64,000 bases of DNA from Gammaproteobacteria bacterium (GCA_947452065.1 CANGBB010000008.1:49521-113520), one strand, 5' to 3'; positions 16,932-27,012 are shown, counted from the first letter of the stretch. Notes: a model not told the origin generated them from the letters alone. Made by a program: numbers and translations.

Positions 16932-18327
16932 CCTGCGCGGTCGCCGCGTCGTCGTCATTGGCGGCGGCGAGGTGGCGGCGCGCAAGGTACGCATGCTGCA
17001 ACGGGCGGCGGCCGATGTGCTGGTCGTGGCACCCGAGCTGCATGCCGAGCTCGCGGAAGAGGCGAGTCATGGCCGCATTCAGCATCGTGCCGGCTTCTTC
17101 AATGCGACAGATCTTGATGCGGCGTGGCTGGTGGTTGCAGCCACCGGTGATGCCGAGGTGAACCGCGCCGTGTCCAAGGCGGCGGCCGAGCGTCGTATCT
17201 TCGTCAACGCCGTTGACGACAGCGCCGCGTGCAGCCTGCTGATGCCGGCCATCGTTGATCGCTCGCCGTTGGTGATGGCGGTGGGCACCGGTGGTGGCGC
17301 GCCGGTGCTGGCGCGCCGAACACGCGCGCGACTCGAAGCGCTGTTTCCGCAGAGTCTGGGTGTGCTTGCTGCGGCCGCGACGCGTTGGCGGGAACGCGCC
17401 CGCAGCGTGCTTCCCGATACTGATCGTCGCCGCCGTTTCTGGGATCGCTTCTACTCGGGTGCATCCGCGCTTCCGGTGACGGCCGAAGCGCTTGATCGTC
17501 ATATCGAGCGCGCGTTGGACGCCGCTGCGGCGGCTGCGCGTACCGGTGTCGAGGACCTTCGCGGTGAAGTCTGGCTGATCGGCGCCGGTCCCGGTGATCC
17601 GGACCTGCTGACACTGCGCGCACTGCAACTGCTGCAGGAGTGCGATGTCGTGCTGTATGACCGGCTCGTCAGCGATGAGGTGCTCGAGCGGGTGCGGCGC
17701 GATGCGGAGCGCGTCTTCGTCGGCAAGGAATACGGATCTCATCGCGCGACGCAGACGCACATCCATGAACTGATGCTGGAACACGCTCGTCTCGGTCGCC
17801 GCGTGGCACGCCTCAAAGGCGGTGATCCGATGGTGTTCGCCCGCGGTGGCGAGGAGCTTGCCGTGCTGGCGGCGGCGGGTATTCCGGTCACGGTGGTGCC
17901 CGGCGTGACGGCGGCGCTGGGCGCTGCGGCCTCGGCGGGCATTCCGCTCACACACCGCGGCGTCTCGCAGGCCGTGACCTTCGTCACTGCAATGGGCGAG
18001 GCTGCAGCGGCGCTGGATTGGCGCGCGCTGGCCGCACCGCTGCAGACCGCGGTTTTCTACATGGGCGTGACGCAGTTGCCCCAGATCATTGCGCAGCTGC
18101 GTGCTCACGGCGCGCCGGGCGGGCGTGCGGCGGCCATTGTTGAAAGTGCGACGCTGCCCGGAGAACGACTGATCACCGGTACGCTCGATGACATCGTCGA
18201 GCGTTCTGTGGAGGCACAGGTGCGCGCACCGGCGCTGCTGATCGTCGGTGATGTGGTGCTGCAGGCAGCGGGCGCGCCGCAGCATCAGCCATTAGAATCG
18301 CGCACCGGAGAGCAGGAAGCTGAATGA
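16906..18327 (+). CDS. cysG: siroheme synthase (trifunctional)
   Basis: Converts uroporphyrinogen III to siroheme by methylation, oxidation and iron insertion. The 473-residue protein is a two-domain fusion. The N-terminal CysG-B part has the Rossmann motif VVVIGGGEVAARKVRML and the NAVDDSAACSLLMPAIVDR segment. The C-terminal methyltransferase (CysG-A) begins about residue 218 with VWLIGAGPGDPDLLTLRAL, then VLYDRLVS, RLKGGDPMVFARGGEE and VVPGVTAALGAAASAGIPLTHR. Full length and intact. The ATG lies within the end of cysH and its TGA overlaps the cysK start (ATGA), making a tight cysH-cysG-cysK operon that supplies cofactor to the sulfite reductase upstream. Confidence 0.95.
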   Translation: MDQLPVFLDLRGRRVVVIGGGEVAARKVRMLQRAAADVLVVAPELHAELAEEASHGRIQHRAGFFNATDLDAAWLVVAATGDAEVNRAVSKAAAERRIFVNAVDDSAACSLLMPAIVDRSPLVMAVGTGGGAPVLARRTRARLEALFPQSLGVLAAAATRWRERARSVLPDTDRRRRFWDRFYSGASALPVTAEALDRHIERALDAAAAAARTGVEDLRGEVWLIGAGPGDPDLLTLRALQLLQECDVVLYDRLVSDEVLERVRRDAERVFVGKEYGSHRATQTHIHELMLEHARLGRRVARLKGGDPMVFARGGEELAVLAAAGIPVTVVPGVTAALGAAASAGIPLTHRGVSQAVTFVTAMGEAAAALDWRALAAPLQTAVFYMGVTQLPQIIAQLRAHGAPGGRAAAIVESATLPGERLITGTLDDIVERSVEAQVRAPALLIVGDVVLQAAGAPQHQPLESRTGEQEAE

Positions 18328-19325
18328 TGAAGAACGCGAATGATTTCCTCGATGCCATCGGCCGCACGCCGCTGATCCGCTTGCGGCGCGTCAGCGAAGA
18401 GACCGGCTGCGAGATTTGGGGCAAAGCCGAATTCATGAACCCCGGTGGGTCTGTGAAGGATCGCGCTGCGCGCGCCATCGTGCTGGATGCGGAGAAGCGC
18501 GGGGTGCTGCCGCCTGGCGGCACAGTCGTCGAGGGTACGGCAGGTAACACCGGCATCGGCCTGGCGCATGTCTGCAATGCGCGCGGCTACCGCTGTGTGA
18601 TCGTGATGCCCGACAACCAGTCGCCGGAAAAGTACGCGCTGATCGAAGCGCTCGGTGCGGAAGTCCGGCGTATCAAGGCTGTTCCCTACAGCGATCCGAA
18701 CCACTACCAGAAAGTGGCGGGCCGACTCGCCACGGAATTGCCCAATGCCGTGTGGGCCAACCAGTTCGACAATGTGGCCAACCGGCGCGCACACGTCGAT
18801 TCCACCGGTCCGGAGATCTGGCAGCAGACCGAGGGACGTATCGATGCCTTCGTCGCAGCCAGCGGCACGGGTGGGACACTGGCGGGCGTGTCGGAATATC
18901 TGAAATCACGTTCGGCGCGCGTGCGCACCGTGCTCGCCGATCCCCCGGGCAGTGCGCTCTACGAATACATCCGCAATGGCGCGCTTAAGGCCACTGGGAG
19001 CGGTTCGATCACAGAAGGCATCGGTATCGGGCGCGTCACCGCCAACATGCAGGATGCGCCGGTGGATGACGCTGTGCATGTCGAGGATCCGGAGACGGTG
19101 GCAATGGTTTACCGTCTGTTGCGCGAGGAAGGACTGTTCGTCAGCAGCACCAGTGGCATCAATGTCGCGGCTGCAGTGCGCGTAGCGCGGCAGATGGGGC
19201 CGGGCCACACCATCGTTACTGTGTTGTGCGACAACGGCAGCAAGTACCTGTCGCGTCTGTTCAATCACACCTGGCTCAAAGAGAAGGATCTTTACCGCCA
19301 CGCCTTCCCGGGTGCTACGGACTAA
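18324..19325 (+). CDS. cysK: cysteine synthase (O-acetylserine sulfhydrylase)
   Basis: PLP enzyme joining sulfide to O-acetylserine to give cysteine, the end of the assimilation pathway. The 333-residue protein has the Schiff-base Lys in NPGGSVKDRAA, the substrate loop EGTAGNTGIGLA, the PLP phosphate loop SGTGGTLAG and the C-terminal SSTSGINVAAA. The C-terminus is longer than E. coli CysM, closer to the CysK size class. The name cysK rather than cysM is by length and context. The start overlaps the cysG stop (ATGA). Confidence 0.92.
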   Translation: MMKNANDFLDAIGRTPLIRLRRVSEETGCEIWGKAEFMNPGGSVKDRAARAIVLDAEKRGVLPPGGTVVEGTAGNTGIGLAHVCNARGYRCVIVMPDNQSPEKYALIEALGAEVRRIKAVPYSDPNHYQKVAGRLATELPNAVWANQFDNVANRRAHVDSTGPEIWQQTEGRIDAFVAASGTGGTLAGVSEYLKSRSARVRTVLADPPGSALYEYIRNGALKATGSGSITEGIGIGRVTANMQDAPVDDAVHVEDPETVAMVYRLLREEGLFVSSTSGINVAAAVRVARQMGPGHTIVTVLCDNGSKYLSRLFNHTWLKEKDLYRHAFPGATD

Positions 19326-19349
19326 TACCCCCGCGCGGCTCGCCCGCGC

Positions 19350-20123
19350 TCAGCCCAGCCAGCCGGTTTCCTTGAACAGCCGCAGTGAGCTGCTGAGGAT
19401 CACCAGAATGCCCACACCGATCGCCAGACGGCGCTTGTGCAGGTTGGCCGTCAGTCGTGCAGCCAGCGGCGAGGCGATCAATGCGCCGATCACCAGTCCA
19501 ACGGCTGCGCGCGAGAGATTTTCGAAGCCCAGTTTATGGACCAGAGTCATCGAAACGACCACGGCCACGAAGGTTTCAGCGACATTGCCAACGCCTACCG
19601 CGAGGCGCGGTGCCAGGCCTGAAGCCACCAGATTGCTGGTTGCCAGCGGTCCCCACACGCCGGCCACGGCTTCGAGGAAGCCGGCAGCGATGCCAATGAT
19701 CCCGATGCGCGGCAGCGTGATGCGCAGCCGTTCCACGTGCGACGCCTTCCAGATGATGTAAATACCTACGCCGATCAGGTAGACGCTGATGAACGGGCCA
19801 ATGTAGCGGCTGTTGTCGCTCTTCAGCAGCAGGTTCGACCCGACCAGTGCGCCGGCGATGCCGCCGATGGTCAGAATGACCAGCGAGCGCCAGTCCACGT
19901 TTTTGTAGGCCAGATGTGAGACCGTGCTAGCGGTGCCGGTGAGGATCTTGGCCGTATTGACCGTGGCACTGACCACCACCCGTGGTAGCCCTAGGAGGGT
20001 CAGCACCGTTGAACTGATGACGCCGAATCCCATGCCCAGAGCCCCGTCGCACAGCTGAGCGCCAAAGCCGATGACGATGAACATCAGCGTATTCCAGTCG
20101 ATCAGCGCAGAGGCGGAAGGCAT
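19350..20123 (-). CDS. TSUP (TauE/SafE) family anion exporter, probably sulfite
   Basis: A 257-residue inner-membrane protein with about eight hydrophobic helices in two repeats, each with the family's Gly/Asn-rich first helix (FGAQLCDGALGMGFGVIS and AAGFLEAVAGVWGPLATSNLV). TSUP members export sulfite, sulfonates or other small anions. The position next to cysK suggests it vents excess sulfite or sulfide-related anions; this is an inference from context. The start MPSASALIDW at 20123 was chosen because the longer form adds 22 residues without membrane or signal character. It converges on cysK. Confidence 0.85.
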   Translation of the reverse strand: MPSASALIDWNTLMFIVIGFGAQLCDGALGMGFGVISSTVLTLLGLPRVVVSATVNTAKILTGTASTVSHLAYKNVDWRSLVILTIGGIAGALVGSNLLLKSDNSRYIGPFISVYLIGVGIYIIWKASHVERLRITLPRIGIIGIAAGFLEAVAGVWGPLATSNLVASGLAPRLAVGVGNVAETFVAVVVSMTLVHKLGFENLSRAAVGLVIGALIASPLAARLTANLHKRRLAIGVGILVILSSSLRLFKETGWLG

Positions 20124-20215
20124 GCCAGAGGTCCTGAGAGCAAAAACGGTGCGACATGCTACAGCCCCCGTGTGACAGAGTGCTGTCATGAGTTCATGCG
20201 TGCGGTTGTTGCGCC

Positions 20216-20244
20216 TTGAGCAGGATCGAGCCGCACTTTACAAT
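20216..20244 (+). promoter_or_regulatory. candidate sigma-70 promoter of the macAB-like operon
   Basis: TTGAGC (20216-20221), a 17-base spacer, and TACAAT (20239-20244) fit a sigma-70 promoter at 4/6 and 5/6. Transcription would start near 20251, giving a leader of about 120 nt before the adaptor gene. The leader contains hairpins, including CTGACGC-aaaa-GCGTCAG at 20292-20309. Confidence 0.5.
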
Positions 20245-20373
20245 TCTTGGCCGATCTGGGCCTTCCCGGACCGGGCCTAGGCGAACCTAGACTGACGCAA
20301 AAGCGTCAGCTGACAGTTGGCCTCGCATTGCTCGCACAAGCCCCGCAGACATCACTTACGGAAAGCAAAGATC

Positions 20374-21998
20374 ATGAAGGAATTCCTGTCGCGACTGATA
20401 CGCAACAAGCTCGCGTGGCTCATCGCACTCGTACTGGTCGGCGGCGGGATCTGGTACTTCAGGTTCAATAGCGGCGGCACGGGTCCGGTGACCTATGAGA
20501 CCCAGGCGGTCGAGCGCGGCAACCTTGAGACATCGGTCGCTTCTTCCGGCACCGTCACCCCGCTGATCACCGTGGTCGTGGGCTCGGAGGTTTCCGGCAA
20601 GCTCACGGACGTGTTCGTGGACTTCAACGCCAAGGTCACCAAGGGTCAGTTGCTGGCGCAGGTCGACCCCTCGACGTTCAAGAGCAAGCTGGAGTCGGCC
20701 CAGGCTGACCTTATCGTGCAGCAGGCCACCGTGGGCTCCCGCGAGGTCGATGTCAGCAACTCGCAGGTGATCGTCGATCAGTCCAAGCGCGACTTCGATC
20801 GCGCCATGGCCCTCTACGAGAGGGGTCTGAATTCGGCCAATGATCTTGAGAAGGCACGCAATGCGCAGGAGCAGGCGCAGAACAATCTGAAGATCGCCAA
20901 GGCGAACCTGAACAACGCCCGCTCATTGGTCACCAAGATGCAGGCTGCGCTGAACCAGGCCAAGCTGGATCTGGCGCGTACGCAGATCCGCGCTCCGGTC
21001 GACGGCGTCGTCGTCAACCGCAAAGTGGATCCGGGTCAGACCGTGCAGGCCTCGATGCAGGCGCCTGAGTTGTTCCAGGTGGCTCAGGATCTCTCGCGGA
21101 TCAAGATCGAAACCAAGGTCGACGAAGCGGACATCGGCTCCATCAAGGAAGGTGCGCGCGCCACGTTTACCGTGGATGCCTATCCCGAGCGCACGTTCAC
21201 CGGTGTCGTGGCGCAGGTGCGCATCAATGGCACGGCGGTTCAGAACGTCGTGACCTATTCGTGCATGGTGCAGGCGGACAACCCTGGTCTGGTGCTGCTG
21301 CCGGGTATGACGGCCAACGTGAAGATTCTCACCTCGGAGCGCCAGAACGTGCTGCGTGTGGCCAGTGCCGCCCTGCGTTTCCGGCCGGCGAGTGCGGGTG
21401 CCGCGATGCCGTCGGCGGGTGCGACCCGCGGTACGGCTGACGCTGGCGGCGATGGCGGTGGCATGGGTACGGCGACAGGCGGTGGCAATCGCGGTGGCGG
21501 TACCGCCGGCGGTGGTGGCGGCACGCGCACCCGTGGAAGCGGCGGCGGTCGCCAGCTGGTGGCCATGTCACCGGAGATCATGAAAGAACTCGGGCTGACC
21601 GCGGAGCAACAGACCAAGGTCGAGGCCGCGATGAAAGAAGTGGCGCAGCGCCAGTCTGGCCAGAGTGGGGCCGCCGGCGCGAGCAATCCGCTGGGGGGTA
21701 ACGCCCCGAATTTCCGTGCCATGGCCGGCGCCAATCCGGCGGCTGACGCCGCTCTGATGCGCACGCGGATCATGAACGCCCTCGGCAACATCCTGAGCGC
21801 GGAGCAGATGCAAAAGTATGCGGCCCTGGGCAGCGCCACGGCCGTTCGTCCGGGCACCGTCTATGTGCTCGGACCCAGTGGCGAACCGGTGTCGAAGTCG
21901 GTGCGTGTCGGGCTGGCGACTGACAGTCAGACCGAGGTGATCTCGGGTCTCGACGAAGGCGAGAAGGTCATCGTCCGCTCGCGTACGGAGTCGAAGTA

Positions 21999-21999
<1 letters not shown>
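20374..21999 (+). CDS. macA: MacA-like periplasmic adaptor of a tripartite efflux pump, with Gly-rich insert
   Basis: A 541-residue membrane-fusion protein anchored by one N-terminal helix (LAWLIALVLVGGGIWYF). A biotinyl-lipoyl half-motif (GSEVSGKLTDVFVDFNAKVTKGQLLAQVD) is followed by a long alpha-hairpin, the second lipoyl half (RTQIRAPVDGVVVNRKVDPGQTV) and a beta-barrel. At about residues 340-390 it has a Gly-rich stretch, then a helical segment with LTAEQ (about 408) and LSAEQ (about 474), and then the final membrane-proximal strands. Typical MacA has about 370-390 residues, so this insert of about 150 is unusual. It couples through TAATG to the ATPase gene. The substrate is unknown. Confidence 0.88.
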
Positions 22000-22744
<745 letters not shown>

Positions 22745-22748
<4 letters not shown>

Positions 22749-23986
22749 ATCTGCAACAGGAAGTCGAATTCCTCCGCGTCGCGCTCAATGCGCTGCGCCT
22801 GAACAAGATGCGCAGCGCCCTCACGGCGCTCGGCATCATCATCGGCGTTGCCTCGGTGATCGTGATGGCCGCCATCGGTAACGGCGCTCAGCAACAGGTC
22901 CAGGAGCGTATTGCTTCGCTGGGTGCGCGCGTGGTCAGCGTCAATCCGGGCTCGATTCGCGTGGGCGGCCGCAGCACCGGCGGTGGCGGTGGCGCACCGT
23001 TCTCCGAGAAGGACCTGCGCGCCATCAAGGAAGGCATTCCAGAGGTTGCGTCAGCCACTGGTCAGCTCAGCGGCAGTGTCAGTGTTGTCTTTGGTGCCGC
23101 AAACTGGAGCACACAGGTCTCCGGTGTTCATGCTGACTATCAGGATGTGAAGCCCTGGCCTCTGACCGCCGGTCGCTTCTTCACTGCCGACGAAGTCTCG
23201 CAGGGCGCCAAGGTCGCGGTCGTTGGCACCACGGTGGTCAACGAGGTGTTCGCTGGTGAGGAGCCGGTCGGCCAGACCGTGCGCATCAACAACATTCCCT
23301 TTGAAGTCATCGGCGTGCTCAAGTCCAAGGGCTCGACGGGCATGACCGACGCCGACGACACCGTGATGGTGCCGCTCAGCACCGCGCGTTCGCGGCTCGT
23401 GGGGCGGCGTTATTCGACTGTGCCGGACACGGTCGGCAGTATTTCTTTACGCATCTCCGATGGCTACGAACTGCCACGCGTGATGGCTGATATCTCCACG
23501 CTGATGCGCAAGCAGCGTCGTATCAAGGAAGGCGAGACGGATAATTTCTCGGTCATGAACTTTGCGCAGTTCGCCGAGGCGCAGGCAGAGACTCAGAAGA
23601 CCATCGGTTACCTGCTCGCCACAACTGCGGCCATGTCGCTGGTGGTGGGTGGAATCGGCATCATGAACATCATGCTGGTGTCGGTCACCGAGCGCACGCG
23701 CGAGATCGGCCTGCGTATGGCTGTCGGTGCGCGTCCGTTCGACGTGCTGGCTCAGTTTCTCACCGAGGCCATCATGCTGTGTATAGCGGGTGGATTGACC
23801 GGCCTGGCGTTGGGTACGGGTATCACCATCGCCATCGCAATGGTGCTCAAGTGGACCGTTGCCATTGGTGTCGGCACCGTGGTCATGGCCATCGCCGTTT
23901 CGGCGGCCGTGGGCATCATCTTCGGCTTCGTGCCGGCACGCCGCGCGGCGCGCCTGAATCCGATCGACGCCCTCCGCTACGAGTAG
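22745..23986 (+). CDS. MacB-type ABC transporter permease (FtsX family)
   Basis: A 413-residue permease: an N-terminal transmembrane helix (SALTALGIIIGVASVIVMAAIG), a large periplasmic MacB-PCD domain, and three C-terminal helices beginning at about residue 285 (AAMSLVVGGIGIMNIMLVSVTERTREIGLRMA, with the coupling helix in ERTREIGLRMAVGA). It ends with the family's ARRAARLNPIDALRYE. A Gly-rich run (STGGGGGAPF) follows the first helix. It is the last gene of the efflux operon; an inverted repeat with the next gene's start lies at 24030-24060. Confidence 0.93.
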
Positions 23987-24029
23987 GCGGTAGGACGCAG
24001 ACCCGCGGAGTGGCGGGTACTGCTGCGGC

Positions 24030-24060
24030 CATCGTGGCAGTGTCCTAAACTGCCACGATG
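24030..24060. promoter_or_regulatory. perfect 12-bp inverted repeat spanning the start codon of the beta-CASP gene
   Basis: CATCGTGGCAGT at 24030-24041 and ACTGCCACGATG at 24049-24060 are exact reverse complements around a 7-nt loop (gtcctaa). The second arm contains the ATG of the downstream gene, and TAAACT at 24046-24051 could be its -10. In RNA the hairpin would hide the start codon; in DNA it could be an operator; it could also act in terminating the upstream operon. No T-run follows. Confidence 0.6.
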
Positions 24061-25434
24061 AAGCTTTCCTTCCACGGCGCCGACCGTGACGTCACCGGCT
24101 CCTGTCATCGCATTGAGCTCGCCGGGCTGCAGCTCCTCGTTGACTGCGGCATGTTCCAGGGTGGCCGCGAACTGGACGCCGAGAATGCCGAGCCGCTTGG
24201 CTTCAATGCTTCCCGCATCGATGCGGTGCTATTGACGCACGCCCATCTCGATCACTGTGGACGTCTGCCGCTGCTGGTCAAGGCCGGGTTCCGTGGCGAG
24301 ATCATTTGCACTGCACCCACAGCGGAACTGACCCGCATCGTACTCAACGATTCAGCGCGCATTGCCGAGGAAGATGCGGCGCGCACGTCCCGTCGCCGCG
24401 GTGGCGCCGGTGCCGTGAAGCCGCTGTACACGCGTGAGGACGTCGAGGACGTGTTGAAGCGCTTCGGGCGCGTGGTCGGCTACAACGAGTCCATTGCGTT
24501 GGGAGAGGGCGTGACGGCCAGCTTCCACGATGCCGGTCATATTCTGGGCTCCGCCAGCGTCCTGCTTCAGGTCGAGGAGGGTGGGCGCAGGCGACGCCTC
24601 CTGCTCTCAGGTGACATCGGCAATCGCGGCCGCCCCATCCTGCGCGACCCCGCTCCACCCAAGGCCGATATCGTGCTGATGGAAACCACCTATGGCGACC
24701 GTCAGCATCGCTCAGTGCAGGCTTCGGTCGATGAGCTGATCGAGGCTATCGATGCGACACTGAAGCGACACGGCAATGTGGTCATACCCAGCTTCGCGCT
24801 GGAGCGCACTCAGGAGATTCTCTATTACCTGCGCGAGGCCACCGAGAGCGGGCGTCTGCCGCGCAACCTGCCGGTATTCCTGGATTCGCCGATGGCTGTC
24901 TCGACCGTCGAGGTCTATCGCCGCTACCCAGAATTCTTCGACGAGAATGCGCGTGCAGTACTGGCCAACGGCTCGGATCCATTTGGTATGCCCGGCCTGC
25001 GCATGACGCGTGAGCATGAAGACTCCATGGGCATCAATCGTATCGAGGGCGGTGCGGTCATCATTGCCGGCTCGGGCATGTGCACGGGTGGCCGCGTGCG
25101 GCATCACCTGCGTCACAACCTTGGTCATGACCGCAGTGCCGTCATATTCGTGGGTTTCGCTGCGCGCGGCACACTCGCGCGACAGATCATCGACGGTGCG
25201 CGCTATGTGCAACTGTTCGGGGAGCAGGTGCCGGTGCGTGCCCACATCCACACCATCAATGGTTTTTCCGCACATGCCGATCAGTCAGAACTGCTGGCCT
25301 GGCATGCTGCGGCCGGCGGGCGCGAGCGGACCATCTTGGTCCATGGCGAAGAAAGTGTGATGGCCGGATTCGCCAGCCTCTTGGGTGATGTTCCGGTCAG
25401 CATGCCGGAGCCTGGCAGCGAACTGGTGCTGTAA
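24058..25434 (+). CDS. MBL-fold beta-CASP RNA-processing hydrolase
   Basis: A 458-residue cytoplasmic metallo-beta-lactamase protein of the RNA-specificity beta-CASP type (CPSF/YsgA-like). It has the motif LTHAHLDHCGRLP (HxHxDH), the later metal ligands HDAGHILGSAS and LLSGDIGNRGRPI, the beta-CASP insert (PSFALERTQEILYYL, FLDSPMA), ASGMCTGGR in the form IIAGSGMCTGGRVRHHL, and the C-terminal metal ligand NGFSAHADQ. All key residues are present, so nuclease activity on RNA is likely. The start lies in a perfect inverted repeat, and the gene follows the efflux operon by 71 nt. Confidence 0.9.
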   Translation: MKLSFHGADRDVTGSCHRIELAGLQLLVDCGMFQGGRELDAENAEPLGFNASRIDAVLLTHAHLDHCGRLPLLVKAGFRGEIICTAPTAELTRIVLNDSARIAEEDAARTSRRRGGAGAVKPLYTREDVEDVLKRFGRVVGYNESIALGEGVTASFHDAGHILGSASVLLQVEEGGRRRRLLLSGDIGNRGRPILRDPAPPKADIVLMETTYGDRQHRSVQASVDELIEAIDATLKRHGNVVIPSFALERTQEILYYLREATESGRLPRNLPVFLDSPMAVSTVEVYRRYPEFFDENARAVLANGSDPFGMPGLRMTREHEDSMGINRIEGGAVIIAGSGMCTGGRVRHHLRHNLGHDRSAVIFVGFAARGTLARQIIDGARYVQLFGEQVPVRAHIHTINGFSAHADQSELLAWHAAAGGRERTILVHGEESVMAGFASLLGDVPVSMPEPGSELVL

Positions 25435-25538
25435 GGGGCCGCAAGGCCCACGCTGGCCGACTACAATGATCGCGACGGGGGCTGCTTCTGAAGTTCCCGC
25501 TGGATGCCTGAGCCAGTTGGCGGGAGTGTTGGCGAATC

Positions 25539-26417
25539 ATGGGAAAGCTCACCGAGCGGCTGATGCGGGCCGGTCGCTGGTTGTTGACCCCGCTGCACTT
25601 GGGCGGGTGTCTTGTCGCGCTGGCGCTCGCGGCCTTTCTCTTACTGCATTCCCCGAATTCCTTGCACAGGGCTGAGGGAGCGCCCCACGATCAAAAGCAC
25701 GAGAGGGTGTCGCATGATGCGAACGCCCCTGGCCATCCACCGGGCGGCGCGCCGCGTGATCCGGGTGAGCAGTTCGTGGCGAGCGTACTGGCCGACACGG
25801 AAGACGTCTGGGGCCGCAAGATTGCTGAGCTGGGCGGGCGATATCCGTCGCCAAAGCGGCTGATCTTCACCGATGAGGTAACGGCCGCCTGTGGTCTGAC
25901 CAGCGCTGCGTCCGGTGCTTTCTACTGTCCAAGCGAACAGCGGGTGTACATCGACCTGTCCTTCCTGAAAGAGCTGGAAGAACAGTCGGGCGCGCCGAGC
26001 GAATTCGCACGAGCCTACGTGGTGGCTCATGAGGTGGGGCACCACATGCAGTTGCTGCTGGGCGCGACTGAGGCCGTGCAGGATGTGCGCCGGCGTTCTA
26101 CGGCGGCGGTGGCGACTCGCGCTCTGCTGGCCATGGAACTGCAGGCGGACTGTTACGCTGGCGTTTGGGCCAGAGAAGCCAACGCCCTGCATCGCGCCAA
26201 GGGCCAGCCGTCTTACATCGAATCCGGTGATATCGCCGCGGCACTGACTGCGGCTTCAGCGGTGGGGGATCGCACCCTGCGGCGCCGGGCAAAACAGCGC
26301 ATCATCCCCGAGGCTTTTACACACGGGACGCCCAAGCAGCGTGTCGACTGGTTTCAGCGGGGATTCGACAGCGGCAAGATTGAGCGCTGCGATGCTTTCA
26401 ATAGTCCCGGCCTTTGA
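25539..26417 (+). CDS. YpfJ-like neutral zinc metallopeptidase, membrane-anchored
   Basis: A 292-residue protein with one N-terminal transmembrane helix (LHLGGCLVALALAAFLLLH) and a periplasmic zinc-protease domain of the YpfJ/KPN_00481 family: SAASGAFYCPSEQRVYIDLSFL, the zinc motif AHEVGHHMQ (HExxH) about residue 164, and ELQADCYAGVWA, where the Glu is the third ligand. The C-terminal HGTPKQRVDWFQRGFDSG is also typical. The N-terminal stretch differs from the usual YpfJ start (MxWxGRRxSxNVEDRR), which is absent here. A ribosome site is weak (GGGAG about 16 nt upstream). The substrate is unknown. Confidence 0.87.
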   Translation: MGKLTERLMRAGRWLLTPLHLGGCLVALALAAFLLLHSPNSLHRAEGAPHDQKHERVSHDANAPGHPPGGAPRDPGEQFVASVLADTEDVWGRKIAELGGRYPSPKRLIFTDEVTAACGLTSAASGAFYCPSEQRVYIDLSFLKELEEQSGAPSEFARAYVVAHEVGHHMQLLLGATEAVQDVRRRSTAAVATRALLAMELQADCYAGVWAREANALHRAKGQPSYIESGDIAAALTAASAVGDRTLRRRAKQRIIPEAFTHGTPKQRVDWFQRGFDSGKIERCDAFNSPGL

Positions 26418-26489
26418 TGCCGGGTGCCGCGCGGTGCATTGCGCAGCACCCGCCCGGCACGCCTGACGTGACGGGCGGGATGAGCGGAA

Positions 26490-26855
26490 TCAGGCCGGGT
26501 TCTTGGCCTTATAGGCCCGCAGTTCGACATTGAACTTGTCGGCGAGCTTCTGGACCTTGTCGTATTCGTCGTTCGAGAGCTTGATGTACTTGTCGACGAT
26601 CTTCTGGCGCTGTTCGTCGGTGAGCTTGTCGCCGCCCTTGGCGATCTCCCCGTCCTGCTCAGTCTTCAGGCACTCCTGATACTCCTTGACGCCATCGTTG
26701 TAGGCTTTCACCGCGCGCTGTGCGACGACCATCTCTTCCTTGGTGGCCTTCGAGCCGTTGGGGATCTTGGCGTCAGTGGTGGGCTTGGTGCAGTCGGCCA
26801 TCACTTGGCCGGTGAAAAACAGCGCCGTCAGGGTCAGGTACAGCATCGGCTTCAT
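26490..26855 (-). CDS. small exported protein, function unknown
   Basis: A 121-residue protein with a signal peptide (MKPMLYLTLTALFFTGQVMA, cleavage before DCTKPT) and a highly charged, helical mature region rich in Lys, Asp and Glu. Two Cys (DCTKP and QECLKT) might pair. The second half (LTDEQRQKIVDKYIKLSNDEYDKVQKLADKFN) looks like a helical hairpin. I recognise no family. A GAGGAA ribosome site precedes the start. The gap to the convergent metallopeptidase gene (26418-26489) holds an imperfect GC-rich hairpin. Confidence 0.75.
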   Translation of the reverse strand: MKPMLYLTLTALFFTGQVMADCTKPTTDAKIPNGSKATKEEMVVAQRAVKAYNDGVKEYQECLKTEQDGEIAKGGDKLTDEQRQKIVDKYIKLSNDEYDKVQKLADKFNVELRAYKAKNPA

Positions 26856-27012
26856 CGTCGGTTCCTCGCGAAGGGTGACGCGCTCTGTTTGCAGCGCATT
26901 GCTTATACTCGTTGCTGAACTCGGCTGATGTGCCCTGCCGGTTCGTTTCGTCCCCTATGGTATTGGAGGCGGGGCACTGTTGCTAGTGTCGCGGCTTCCC
27001 AGGGAGAGGTTC

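Noticed and set aside
16894..18285. 463-codon open frame on the minus strand inside cysG
   Set aside because: Antisense shadow of an intact, well-supported siroheme synthase gene.
26404..26470. GC-rich imperfect hairpin between the metallopeptidase and the small exported protein gene
   Set aside because: The stem has a bulge and no T-run, so I did not call a terminator.
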